Source of the DNA: a virus
Reading direction: 5' to 3' (one strand)
Virus record (IMG/VR): IMGVR_UViG_3300028840_004060
Span: 1 to 36,661 of that record
DNA length: 36,661 bases
The notes under the pieces were generated by a model, which saw only the letters and a program-made list of their open reading frames with translations, searched no databases and was not told where the DNA came from. This document shows, piece by piece, positions 1 to 6,479 of this stretch. The translations under genes and the position numbers were made by a program. Numbering within the stretch: position 1 is the stretch's first letter; each line of letters begins with the position of its first letter.

Positions 1-1
1 A

Positions 2-346
2 ATGGGACAACCTCAGCAATCGACAGGTCTTGAATTGCCAGAAGAGATAAGATCTATTGCGTTGAGGCAGCTACAACAACAAGGAGACCCATTACAAGCA
101 TCCCAAATAACAGCGGCAGAAGTTCTTCGCGGTCCCCCTTTAAGAGATCTTGGCAGAACGATTGAGCAGAAAGCTGGAAAAAATCTTGAGGATGTGGTGT
201 TAGAGTTTTTGAGTGGTCAGGTACAAGGTCAAGATATTGATATTGGAATGGCACAGCAGGCAATGCCACCACAACAGTCTGGAGGGATACGATCTATGCC
301 AGACGATCAGTTAATGGCGCTGATGAAACAACGTGGATTGTTATGA
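2..346 (+). CDS. C-terminal part of putative DNA-ejection/internal virion protein (copy A, cut by window edge)
   Basis: The reading frame is open to the left edge, and the start codon is not in the window. The same protein in copy B begins at 34379, where the MGQPQQS segment is internal (residue 162), so the ATG at 2 is not the true start. The visible 114 residues are Gln-rich and end with MPDDQLMALMKQRGLL. The stop overlaps the next gene's start (ATGA), which indicates translational coupling with the KTSC gene. By position and by the Gly/Ala/Gln-rich composition of the full-length copy, it is inferred to be an ejected internal virion protein of a short-tailed phage. Copy A keeps the intact C-terminus that copy B has lost. 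Confidence 0.65.
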   Translation: MGQPQQSTGLELPEEIRSIALRQLQQQGDPLQASQITAAEVLRGPPLRDLGRTIEQKAGKNLEDVVLEFLSGQVQGQDIDIGMAQQAMPPQQSGGIRSMPDDQLMALMKQRGLL

Positions 347-924
347 CACTATCTCAAACACTTTTAGGATCAGCAGTAGGTTTAGGTGCAAGAGTTCTTG
401 AAGGCTTTCAACGCAGAAAAGCTAATAAAGATCGTAGAGATAATAATTCTTTTTCTAAACAGCTAATAACAGAGCTTGATAGAAGGCTACAACAAGAGGC
501 TAACAGAAGAGCGCAGGAAGAATCTGCAATTGAAGAAGAATTTAATCGCAGGTTAATCGAGGAATACCAGAGAAGACTAGCTGAACAACAAATACAAGCT
601 CCTACACCTACTCCAATACATACAGAAGAAATACCGGAAGCACCATATCCAAGTTCAAACATAGCTGGTTTTAAATACGATCCAAAAAACAAACGGATGT
701 TTGTGCAATTTTTAGACAAATATCCAAACAGGAATGGTCCTAAATATGTTTATGAAAATGTAGACCCTTTCATATATGATGTCATAAAGAAGGGTGCAGT
801 TGCTCCAAAAACTTCTGGATCGAATAAATATCATACTTGGTATAAGGATATTTCACCAAGTTTGGGAGCCTCTGTTTATCACCTTCTTAAAATGGGAAAT
901 TATCGTTATCAAAGAATTGGCTAG
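343..924 (+). CDS. KTSC-domain virion-associated protein (copy A)
   Basis: This protein has 193 residues in two parts. Residues about 20-85 are a highly charged Arg/Glu/Gln-rich helix, probably a coiled coil. A Pro/Thr linker (about 86-100) leads to a C-terminal KTSC domain (about 104-185), recognisable by SSNIAGFKYDP near its start, the hydrophobic strand MFVQFLDKY, the YVYENVDPFIYDVI segment and a conserved SLGASVYHLLK end. KTSC is a short domain of unknown function named from lysyl-tRNA synthetase C-termini and is common in phage proteins. The gene overlaps the upstream ejection-protein gene by 4 bases and precedes the fibre locus, so a virion or tail-assembly role is inferred. Copy B (35111-35690) is the same gene with a frameshift. 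Confidence 0.75.
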   Translation: MTLSQTLLGSAVGLGARVLEGFQRRKANKDRRDNNSFSKQLITELDRRLQQEANRRAQEESAIEEEFNRRLIEEYQRRLAEQQIQAPTPTPIHTEEIPEAPYPSSNIAGFKYDPKNKRMFVQFLDKYPNRNGPKYVYENVDPFIYDVIKKGAVAPKTSGSNKYHTWYKDISPSLGASVYHLLKMGNYRYQRIG

Positions 925-1020
925 CTAATCTTTATTTGAAAAGCGACTCAATCTAAAAGCGATTAAGCCACCTATAGAACCACCGACAATTGATAGCAGT
1001 AAAAGACATAATATTTTCAC
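925..1020 (-). CDS. Small glycine-zipper membrane peptide downstream of HTH gene
   Basis: This 31-residue peptide has a GTG start overlapping the HTH stop (GTGA) and a purine-rich ribosome site (GGAGGAAG) just upstream inside the HTH gene. Its sequence is one hydrophobic segment containing VGGSIGGLIAF followed by a basic tail, FRLSRFSNKD, so a single-pass membrane peptide is likely. Copy B of the locus has an unrelated 92-residue gene in exactly this position (35687-35965). The call rests on coupling, ribosome site and composition only, and the function is unknown. A toxin-like, holin-like or superinfection-exclusion peptide cannot be told apart from sequence. Confidence 0.45.
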   Translation of the reverse strand: MKILCLLLLSIVGGSIGGLIAFRLSRFSNKD

Positions 1021-1283
1021 TCTTCCTCCAAGCTATCGTAAACAGTTCTCAAATCCACATGGACAATTCTCTCTATCTCAGTAACAGGAATCCTAAAGAC
1101 AGCATTCTTGCCGGCGGTCAATCGTAGCGCCAATATTTTACCATCTTTAATACCTTTATACACTGTATTATAGTGTACCCCAAGTTCTTCTGCAAACTCC
1201 TTAACTGTGTAAAATCGTTTCAAACTGTAACCTGCCTTGCAATTATGTTTTATTCTGTTATCTGCATTCCCATTCTTTGACAC
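1017..1283 (-). CDS. Excisionase/MerR-type helix-turn-helix DNA-binding protein (copy A)
   Basis: This 88-residue protein contains the winged HTH seen in excisionase and HTH_17 proteins: YTVKEFAEELGVHYNTVYKGI (about 25-45) followed by a wing, DGKILALRLTAGKN, and a short FRIPVTEIERIV end. The start is GTG, while copy B uses ATG. It is transcribed divergently from the fibre gene at 1324, only 40 bases away. This suggests that it controls fibre or late expression, or its own cassette. Excisionase is the family look-alike, but no integrase is present in the window, so a transcriptional role is preferred. The 91-residue copy B (35962-36237) is clearly homologous. Confidence 0.8.
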   Translation of the reverse strand: MSKNGNADNRIKHNCKAGYSLKRFYTVKEFAEELGVHYNTVYKGIKDGKILALRLTAGKNAVFRIPVTEIERIVHVDLRTVYDSLEEE

Positions 1284-1323
1284 TCAATGATATTTTGAAA
1301 GAAAAAAAACTTGAGGTTTAAAA

Positions 1324-3771
1324 ATGGCAAAGGCAATTGGATTAAATGGATTGGTAAACGTTGCACCTGGTGCGATTCAAGGTCACGGAGCACCACCAAG
1401 CAGTGCAAGAGGTGGGTTAGGACAAGATTATTTCGATATTGATACTTCTCCTCCTACTCAGTATATCTATAATGGTTCAACATGGGCACAAGGTGGTAAT
1501 GAACTAGCAACCACAACGTCTCCTGGTATCGTTCTCATCAATACAGATGGTACGCTAGCAGGTGCAGATAATACTACAGTACCAACGTCTTTGGCTGTTA
1601 AAACCTATGCTGATGCTCTAGCGATTGCCGGAGCGCCTATTGCGACAGATTCAACCAATGGTATTGGTAAAACGGTAACAGATGCAAATGCAATAGCAAG
1701 AATTGCAAATTCAGCAACTGAGGCATATTTTGTTAGTCCTGAAAATTTAGATGCTATTCTAGCATCTCCATCAGCTATTGGTGGAACCTCAGCAGATGCT
1801 GGTACATTTACAGATTTAACAGCAGATGGAACAGGTGCCGTTACACTAGATGGAAATGCAGCTTCTCAGTTCACGACATCAGCTGGTGATATCACAATTG
1901 ATTCTAATGCTGGGTCTGTCATTATCGATGGTGGTGAAGCTGTTGCAGATGCTATTTTACTCGACGCATCAAATGCAGCTGGAGGAATCGACATCGATGC
2001 AGGTACAGGTGGAATTACTGTAGATTCTGGCGATGCTATCTCATTAGATGCCGCAGCCGCTTCTAACTTTACAACTAGTGCTGGAGATATCTCAATTATC
2101 GCAAGTGCGGCGTCCGTAAATATTACCGGTGCTGAGAATGCAGCTGATGCAATTGTCCTAAATGCAAGCGCTGGTGGTATTGATATTACTGCAGCCGGCG
2201 CAGCAGGTGAGGATATTGATCTCGTCAACACAGCAGGATCTATTAATCTAAATGCAGGGGAAGGAGCATCCGACGCTATCAATATAGATTCATCAGGCGG
2301 CTTTGATTTAGATGCAGCTGGACAGGTCAATATAGCATCTTCTCAAAATGCAGCTGATTCAATCATCGTTACTTCATCAGCCGGAGGTATTGATATCCTG
2401 GCAAACTCAGCGGCGGCAGGTGAAGACATTGATATTCAGGCCAGTTCGTCTATCAATCTTGTTAGTACAGAAGATGCAGCGCAATCCATTTACCTTCGAG
2501 CAAATGGAGGAACATCAGAAACAGTTGACATCCACTCAGACCAAGGAACAGGTGTAGCATCTATTAACGTTCACTCAGATGTGGGTGGAGTAACGATAGC
2601 CTCTGGTCTAGCATCCGCTGATGCAATTAATATTACAGCCTCAGATGCAGCAGGAGGCATTGACATTGATGCAGGAACAAATGGTGTAATTGTTGATTCT
2701 ACAGGTGCCATTTCATTAGATGGTGCGGCAGCTTCAAACTTTTCAGTATCAGGGGCTGGTATCGACCTAGACTTAGCCTCAGCGGCTGGACGTGTTATTG
2801 TCACAGCCGGAGAAGACGCAGCTGATGCAATTTACCTACATGCTGATGCTGGAACTAGTGAAAAGATTCGTATTCATTCCGATCAGGGAACAAGTGCCGA
2901 TTCTGTAGCTCTTGATTCTGATGTCGGAGGAATTACCCTAACATCAGGTCTGGCAAGCGCTGACGCAATTAACATTGTTGCAAGTGATGCTGCTGGTGGA
3001 ATAGATGTCGATTCAGGAACAGGTGGAGTTATTGTAGATTCAACAGGCGCTATTTCCTTAGATGCGGCTGCTGCTTCTAACTTCAGTGTATCTGGAGCTG
3101 GAGTTGATCTAGACCTAGCCTCAGCAGCAGGAAGAATTATTTTGACCGCTGGTGAAGATGCAGCCGATGCAATCTACTTACATGCTGACGCTGGAACTAG
3201 TGAGAAAATTAGAATCCACAGTGACCAGGGTACTGGTGCCGATTCTGTCGAATTAGAATCAGATGTCGGAGGTATTACCTTGACAAGTGGACTAGCTTCT
3301 GCCGATGCGATCAACCTTTCAGCGTCTGCTGGTGGTGTAGATATTGACGGTGCACTGCAAGTGAATATTGCTTCTTCACAGGCGGCCACAGGTGCTCTTA
3401 CTTTAGCGGCGTCCGATGCTGCTGGTAACATAACTCTTACAGGTGCAGTTGCTTGCACTCCTGACAGTATAACATCAGATAATGCCGGCGTTGCCGCTTC
3501 TATCAACACTGGGGCTACTTTGATCACGACAGATGGTGATAGCAACCTAGATAACGTGACATTGGCCGACGGATTGATTGCGGGTCAAATTAAGCATTTT
3601 GCAATTATCGCAGCAGGGAATGTGGCTGATAGTGTGAAAATCACCCCTGCGAATATGGCAGGCGGAACACAAATTACTTTCAGCGCAGATCCAACAGGAT
3701 TGGGATGCAGCATGATTTTTGACGGTACAAACTGGACCGTATTTGCCAATAATGGCGGTGTAATTGCTTAA
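1324..3771 (+). CDS. Large repetitive tail-fibre/adhesin protein (copy A, complete)
   Basis: This is an 815-residue, strongly Ala/Asp/Gly/Ser-rich protein. The N-terminal about 125 residues (IDTSPPTQYIYNGSTWAQGG, SLAVKTYADALAIAG) are conserved with copy B and resemble virion-attachment modules of phage fibres. The middle (about 150-690) is built from short repeats around GGIDIDAGTGGI and ASADAINI, and includes a near-perfect 114-residue tandem repeat. This is expected for an elongated beta-solenoid fibre. The C-terminus (about 730-815) contains VKITPANMAGG, SMIFDGTNWTVFANNGG and VIA, probably the trimerising or receptor tip. A good ribosome site (TTGAGG) precedes the ATG. Long antisense ORFs here are by-products of the repeats. 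The role in host adsorption is inferred from architecture and neighbours. Confidence 0.8.
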   Translation: MAKAIGLNGLVNVAPGAIQGHGAPPSSARGGLGQDYFDIDTSPPTQYIYNGSTWAQGGNELATTTSPGIVLINTDGTLAGADNTTVPTSLAVKTYADALAIAGAPIATDSTNGIGKTVTDANAIARIANSATEAYFVSPENLDAILASPSAIGGTSADAGTFTDLTADGTGAVTLDGNAASQFTTSAGDITIDSNAGSVIIDGGEAVADAILLDASNAAGGIDIDAGTGGITVDSGDAISLDAAAASNFTTSAGDISIIASAASVNITGAENAADAIVLNASAGGIDITAAGAAGEDIDLVNTAGSINLNAGEGASDAINIDSSGGFDLDAAGQVNIASSQNAADSIIVTSSAGGIDILANSAAAGEDIDIQASSSINLVSTEDAAQSIYLRANGGTSETVDIHSDQGTGVASINVHSDVGGVTIASGLASADAINITASDAAGGIDIDAGTNGVIVDSTGAISLDGAAASNFSVSGAGIDLDLASAAGRVIVTAGEDAADAIYLHADAGTSEKIRIHSDQGTSADSVALDSDVGGITLTSGLASADAINIVASDAAGGIDVDSGTGGVIVDSTGAISLDAAAASNFSVSGAGVDLDLASAAGRIILTAGEDAADAIYLHADAGTSEKIRIHSDQGTGADSVELESDVGGITLTSGLASADAINLSASAGGVDIDGALQVNIASSQAATGALTLAASDAAGNITLTGAVACTPDSITSDNAGVAASINTGATLITTDGDSNLDNVTLADGLIAGQIKHFAIIAAGNVADSVKITPANMAGGTQITFSADPTGLGCSMIFDGTNWTVFANNGGVIA
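2605..3288 (+). repeat. Tandem 342-bp (114-residue) repeat inside the fibre gene
   Basis: Units begin at 2605 and 2947, each with Gly-Leu-Ala-Ser-Ala-Asp-Ala-Ile-Asn, and a third truncated unit begins at 3289. The spacing is exactly 342 bases each time. The encoded units are almost identical (GAISLD.AAASNFSVSGAG, AGEDAADAIYLHADAGTSEK), but the DNA differs at many third positions. The duplication is therefore old and the protein repeat has been conserved. Confidence 0.85.
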
Positions 3772-3800
3772 AACACATCATTGTTAAGTAAAATATATAC

Positions 3801-3836
3801 AGTTATAGTGGGTCATATCAAAAATCCACTATAACT
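3801..3836 (+). other. Intergenic 11-bp perfect hairpin before the next gene
   Basis: AGTTATAGTGG (3801-3811) pairs perfectly with CCACTATAACT (3826-3836) across a 14-base loop. No U-tract follows. Instead the ribosome site AAGAGG and the ATG at 3848 follow within 12 bases. It is more likely an RNA-processing or stability hairpin, or a translation-control element, than a terminator. Confidence 0.6.
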
Positions 3837-3847
3837 CAAGAGGTATC

Positions 3848-4099
3848 ATGTTTGAAATTGAAGCAGTTCTAAAAGTAAAAAACGAAAACAATAACAGCAT
3901 CCATTCCTACCATTGCCCACAAAACACCTCACTGATCGAAGCTCACCAGGTTTTACGTCACATGACTAAAATAGTAGGTGATAAGATTGAGGCTGTAAAA
4001 AAGGATCAGGAAGAGGACAAATGTAATGAATCGCATGAAGAATGTCCTGAGCAAGCAAAAGAGGCGCTAAGTGAGAAAAAAGAGCCAGTCAAAGAGTAA
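3848..4099 (+). CDS. Small acidic hypothetical protein
   Basis: This 83-residue protein has a ribosome site (AAGAGG) 7 bases before the ATG. The N-terminal half (VKNENNNSIHSYHC, SLIEAHQVLRHMTKIVGDKI) looks like a small folded domain. The C-terminal half is a charged Glu/Lys tail with CNESHEECPEQ. No family is recognised. It lies between the large fibre gene and a coupled string of virion genes, and its end overlaps the next gene by 29 bases, so co-translation with it is likely. A chaperone or assembly factor for fibre proteins is possible but unsupported. Confidence 0.6.
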   Translation: MFEIEAVLKVKNENNNSIHSYHCPQNTSLIEAHQVLRHMTKIVGDKIEAVKKDQEEDKCNESHEECPEQAKEALSEKKEPVKE

Positions 4100-4259
4100 A
4101 TATGTCAATGATGACAAAAGAGAAGACAAGGTTATTAAAAAGGTCCAGAAATCAGCTAAGGTTCCTAAAGGAAATGCTATTGCAATTTTAAAAAGCAAAG
4201 GTGTCCTGAAACAGAAGAAAGGCGGAGGATTGGCCATTAAAAGAGCGAGAGGTAAATAA
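4071..4259 (+). CDS. Small lysine-rich protein (GTG start)
   Basis: This 62-residue protein is extremely basic (KKSQSKSKYVNDDKREDK, LKQKKGGGLAIKRARGK). The GTG start at 4071 lies inside the previous gene, with GAGG six bases upstream, and the stop shares bases with the next ATG (TAATG), so it sits in a coupled operon. A segment resembling VPKGNAIAILKSKGVL may be the only ordered part. Basic small proteins in virion operons sometimes bind DNA or fill heads, but nothing here proves this. No family is recognised. Confidence 0.6.
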   Translation: MRKKSQSKSKYVNDDKREDKVIKKVQKSAKVPKGNAIAILKSKGVLKQKKGGGLAIKRARGK

Positions 4260-4597
4260 TGCCAGCTACAAAAGATTTAGTAAGGGCGGGGAACCAACCG
4301 TTACGAACCTATAATACTTCGGGAGGCGATTCTTCTTGGCAAGCAGTTGGCGATCCCCTCAGTTCTCCGACAAGAATAGTAAAGTTTAAGAATGACAGTA
4401 ATATCAATGTTGAGATTAGCTATGATGCAGTTGATTCTCATGACATCATTTTGTCTGGAGATCGGGAAATTGAGGATCTTTGCGCTAACAAAACAATCGA
4501 TTCAGGGATGATGAGAGGTCAATCAATTCAAATCTATGCACGAAGTTCTGCCGGAATTGGAAATCTTTACATCACAACGATCCACACGGAGAAGTAA
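4259..4597 (+). CDS. Putative virion structural protein, beta-rich
   Basis: This 112-residue protein has its start coupled to the preceding stop (TAATG) and GAGAGGT upstream. The composition is beta-strand-like with few Lys residues: TRIVKFKNDSNINVEISYDA, then DHDII-type turns and SIQIYARSSAGIGNLYITTI near the end. This resembles small phage proteins that decorate heads or form baseplate or collar parts. It lies directly upstream of another beta-rich protein and is coupled to it. The assignment as a structural protein is inferred from context and composition, and the exact position in the particle is unknown. Confidence 0.6.
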   Translation: MPATKDLVRAGNQPLRTYNTSGGDSSWQAVGDPLSSPTRIVKFKNDSNINVEISYDAVDSHDIILSGDREIEDLCANKTIDSGMMRGQSIQIYARSSAGIGNLYITTIHTEK

Positions 4598-5133
4598 TGA
4601 GTCAGATTAGCGCAACACTAAAAAGCACACCTAGCGTTCCCACGTCTTTTATCACAGATGATGGAACAGCTATACCGGTAGCTAACACTCTTAATCTTCT
4701 TGCTAGGGATACAACGGACAATAACGTCAATGGTTTAAGAACGAAAGCTGATCCATCGGGTGGTGATGATCTCTATGTTGAGTTGACAAATAGAGTTAGG
4801 GGAACAGCTACTGTATCAGGTGCCACAACAGGCGATATTATTACATTGGATCTTGGCGCAAGCGCAGCAGTATACCGATTCCATCTGCATGTAACTGGAC
4901 GAGATACTGGAACAGGCGATGGCCTTGGATACTCAGTATTCGGATCGATTAAAACCGATGGAGCTACAGCCACAGTGATTAAAACAGCATTTACTGATGG
5001 GGATGAAGATGTATCTCTTGAAGATGCACAGATGGATTTTATAGCATCGGGAAACAACATGATTCTTAGAGCTACAGGAGTTGCAGCACAAACAATTTCT
5101 TATGCAGCTTATGGATATTACATAGTGGTATAA
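4597..5133 (+). CDS. Putative virion surface/fibre protein
   Basis: This 178-residue protein is Thr/Gly/Ala-rich and low in Lys, with alternating hydrophobic strands. It starts with MSQISATLKSTPSVPTS and carries a lectin- or jelly-roll-like C-terminal part (GDIITLDLGASAAVYRFHLH, VTGRDTGTGDGLGYSVFGSI, ISYAAYGYYIVV). The N-terminal stretch GTAIPVANTLNLLARDTTDNN resembles the head of phage fibre proteins. The start shares bases with the previous stop (TAATG) after GGAGAAG. A receptor-binding or decoration role is inferred, and no exact family is recognised. Confidence 0.6.
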   Translation: MSQISATLKSTPSVPTSFITDDGTAIPVANTLNLLARDTTDNNVNGLRTKADPSGGDDLYVELTNRVRGTATVSGATTGDIITLDLGASAAVYRFHLHVTGRDTGTGDGLGYSVFGSIKTDGATATVIKTAFTDGDEDVSLEDAQMDFIASGNNMILRATGVAAQTISYAAYGYYIVV

Positions 5134-5134
5134 G

Positions 5135-5455
5135 ATGAGTGGCTTTGATAATGAAATCTGCAACGCTAATGGATATAGAGGAGCTAGAAGATCTATAGCC
5201 TCTAGTGATAGCATCACACGAGATGATTTTTACATTGGATGTAATCATAATGTTGCAATTACATTAGATTTGCCTACCAATCCTGGTGAAAGTCAAATGT
5301 TTATCATAAAAGATGAAAGCGGATCTGCATCGTCATATCCAATAACTATTCAAGTTTCTGGTGGTGCAATTGACGGTCAAAGCAGTTTTATCATTAATGT
5401 AGACTATGGAGCAATAAATCTTATGTCTAATGGCTTGGAGTATTATATTTTTTAA
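5135..5455 (+). CDS. Short fibre-like protein with MSGFDNE start
   Basis: This 106-residue protein begins MSGFDNEICNANGYRG, almost the same as the start of the tailspike at 6480 (MSGFDNEVLFAENWDFRG) and of the short orphan start at 6245. The rest contains CNHNVAITLDLPTNPGESQM, an IIKDESGSASSYPITI strand-turn and a Gly-rich end. Such IKD-x-G segments are common in phage fibre domains that follow capsid- or tail-attachment tags. It starts one base after the preceding stop and is followed by an overlapping gene, so it is one of a coupled series. It is probably a small appendage subunit using the same docking tag as the tailspike. Confidence 0.6.
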   Translation: MSGFDNEICNANGYRGARRSIASSDSITRDDFYIGCNHNVAITLDLPTNPGESQMFIIKDESGSASSYPITIQVSGGAIDGQSSFIINVDYGAINLMSNGLEYYIF

Positions 5456-6243
5456 TGGCTTATTTTAATCTCACAGAACCAGTTGATGTCAATGTCCAAG
5501 GAGTAGTAAAAAACTTTCCTAGCGGAACAGAAATAGCGGTTGGTGATATTGATGGATATCGTGTTTTCAATAAATTTGCTGAATCTACAGTCATAAGCAC
5601 TAGCTACGTTGATATTTGGCCGAACGCCTCAATCTTATCTTACCTAAGTTCAGCTGAAACAATGCATCTTTCTTCTACTTCAGGCAATGACACATCTGGT
5701 GGAACAGGCGCACAACAAGTAAGAGTTTACGGATTAGATAATGATTATTATGAAATAGATGAGATCGTAAACCTTGCAGGAACGGGAAACTCCACAACAT
5801 CAAAAAGTTTTCTGCGAATTTATAGAATGGTAGTTATCCAGGCAGGTTCCGGAAGTGCAAACGCAGGAATAATAACAGCAACAGCCACAAGCGCAGGAAC
5901 TGTTCAAGCCTATATAGGCGTAGGTATTAATCAGACTCTTCAATCTCAATATACTGTCCCGGCAAATTATTACTTATCTTTGACCGGATTCGAAATTACT
6001 GTGCAAAAAGGAGACCAGGCAAATATTCGTGGCGTAGTACGTCCTTTTGGGCAGACATTTCAGGTAAAAAGGGTATACAATATTTATCAAAGTGCGAATA
6101 GTTTTGCTTTTGAACCACCTATTTTAATTCCTCCAAAATCAGACATATCATTGCGTGCAATCAAAATTTCAGGTGCAGGGAATGTTACAGCTTCCTGTTC
6201 TTATGATGGTTATTTAATCAATTCAAGTTTAGTAAAGGTATAG
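5455..6243 (+). CDS. Putative virion structural protein (phage beta-sandwich family)
   Basis: This 262-residue protein contains a segment typical of a structural family found in many environmental short-tailed phages: YVDIWPNASILSYLSSAETM, then SSTSGNDTSGGTGAQQVRVY, GLDNDYYEIDEIVNLAGTGN, FLRIYRMVVIQAGSGSANAG and YTVPANYYLSLTGFE. It is beta-strand-rich throughout. The start overlaps the previous stop (TAATGG). It probably forms part of the tail appendages or head surface. Family membership is recalled from sequence pattern and was not checked by a search. Confidence 0.65.
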   Translation: MAYFNLTEPVDVNVQGVVKNFPSGTEIAVGDIDGYRVFNKFAESTVISTSYVDIWPNASILSYLSSAETMHLSSTSGNDTSGGTGAQQVRVYGLDNDYYEIDEIVNLAGTGNSTTSKSFLRIYRMVVIQAGSGSANAGIITATATSAGTVQAYIGVGINQTLQSQYTVPANYYLSLTGFEITVQKGDQANIRGVVRPFGQTFQVKRVYNIYQSANSFAFEPPILIPPKSDISLRAIKISGAGNVTASCSYDGYLINSSLVKV

Positions 6244-6244
6244 A

Positions 6245-6479
6245 ATGAGCGGATTTGACAACGAAATTCTAAAAAGACAATTTAAGAGACTCTACTGAAA
6301 GGCAGAGATAGCTTGTAGGTGAAAGATCGCATTTTTCTAAATTAACAGAAGATCAGGTAAAAAAAATATTATATTCAAAAGAAAAGCAAATATGTCTTGC
6401 AAAAAGATATAAATTTTGCAAAAACACTATTAACAATATAAAGAAAGGACGACATTGGAGACATGTCGTAAGTGATTGA
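6245..6479 (+). pseudogene. Orphan MSGFDNE start followed by remnant of an HNH homing endonuclease
   Basis: At 6245 an ORF starts MSGFDNEIL but stops after 17 codons (6298). Further on, in another frame, 6318-6479 encodes about 53 residues reading GERSHFSKLTEDQVKKIL, then LAKRYKFCKNTINNIKKG, RHWRHV and a stop. This is the classic C-terminal DNA-binding tail of phage HNH endonucleases (SKLTEEQVKEI...IA..F.VS..TI..IK.G..W.HV). No HNH catalytic part is visible and no start codon precedes it in frame. The piece is interpreted as the leftover of a homing endonuclease that inserted at, or carried off part of, an MSGFDNE gene. The intact MSGFDNE gene starts directly after it at 6480. Confidence 0.65.

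Larger units (their letters stand above)
1..1710. repeat. Terminal homology block, copy A
   Basis: This segment corresponds to 34861-36661 at the other end of the window. Bases 1-144 are identical to 34861-35004. The rest is homologous but diverged, with mostly third-position changes in the fibre gene. Gene order is the same (ejection-protein C-terminus, KTSC protein, HTH gene on minus, fibre gene) except for the small gene next to the HTH. The window starts inside the ejection-protein gene, so this edge is a contig edge and not a biological end. Confidence 0.9.

Noticed and set aside
1-144. Physical terminal redundancy (direct terminal repeat of 144 bases)
   Set aside because: The identical bases are followed by homologous, diverged sequence and not by a genome end; a packaged terminal repeat would be identical to the very ends of the contig.
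1866-3545. Long minus-strand ORFs inside the fibre gene (1866-2330, 2571-2804, 3174-3545)
   Set aside because: They mirror the Ala/Asp-rich repeats, giving Ser/Pro/Ala-rich low-complexity products, and have no ribosome sites.
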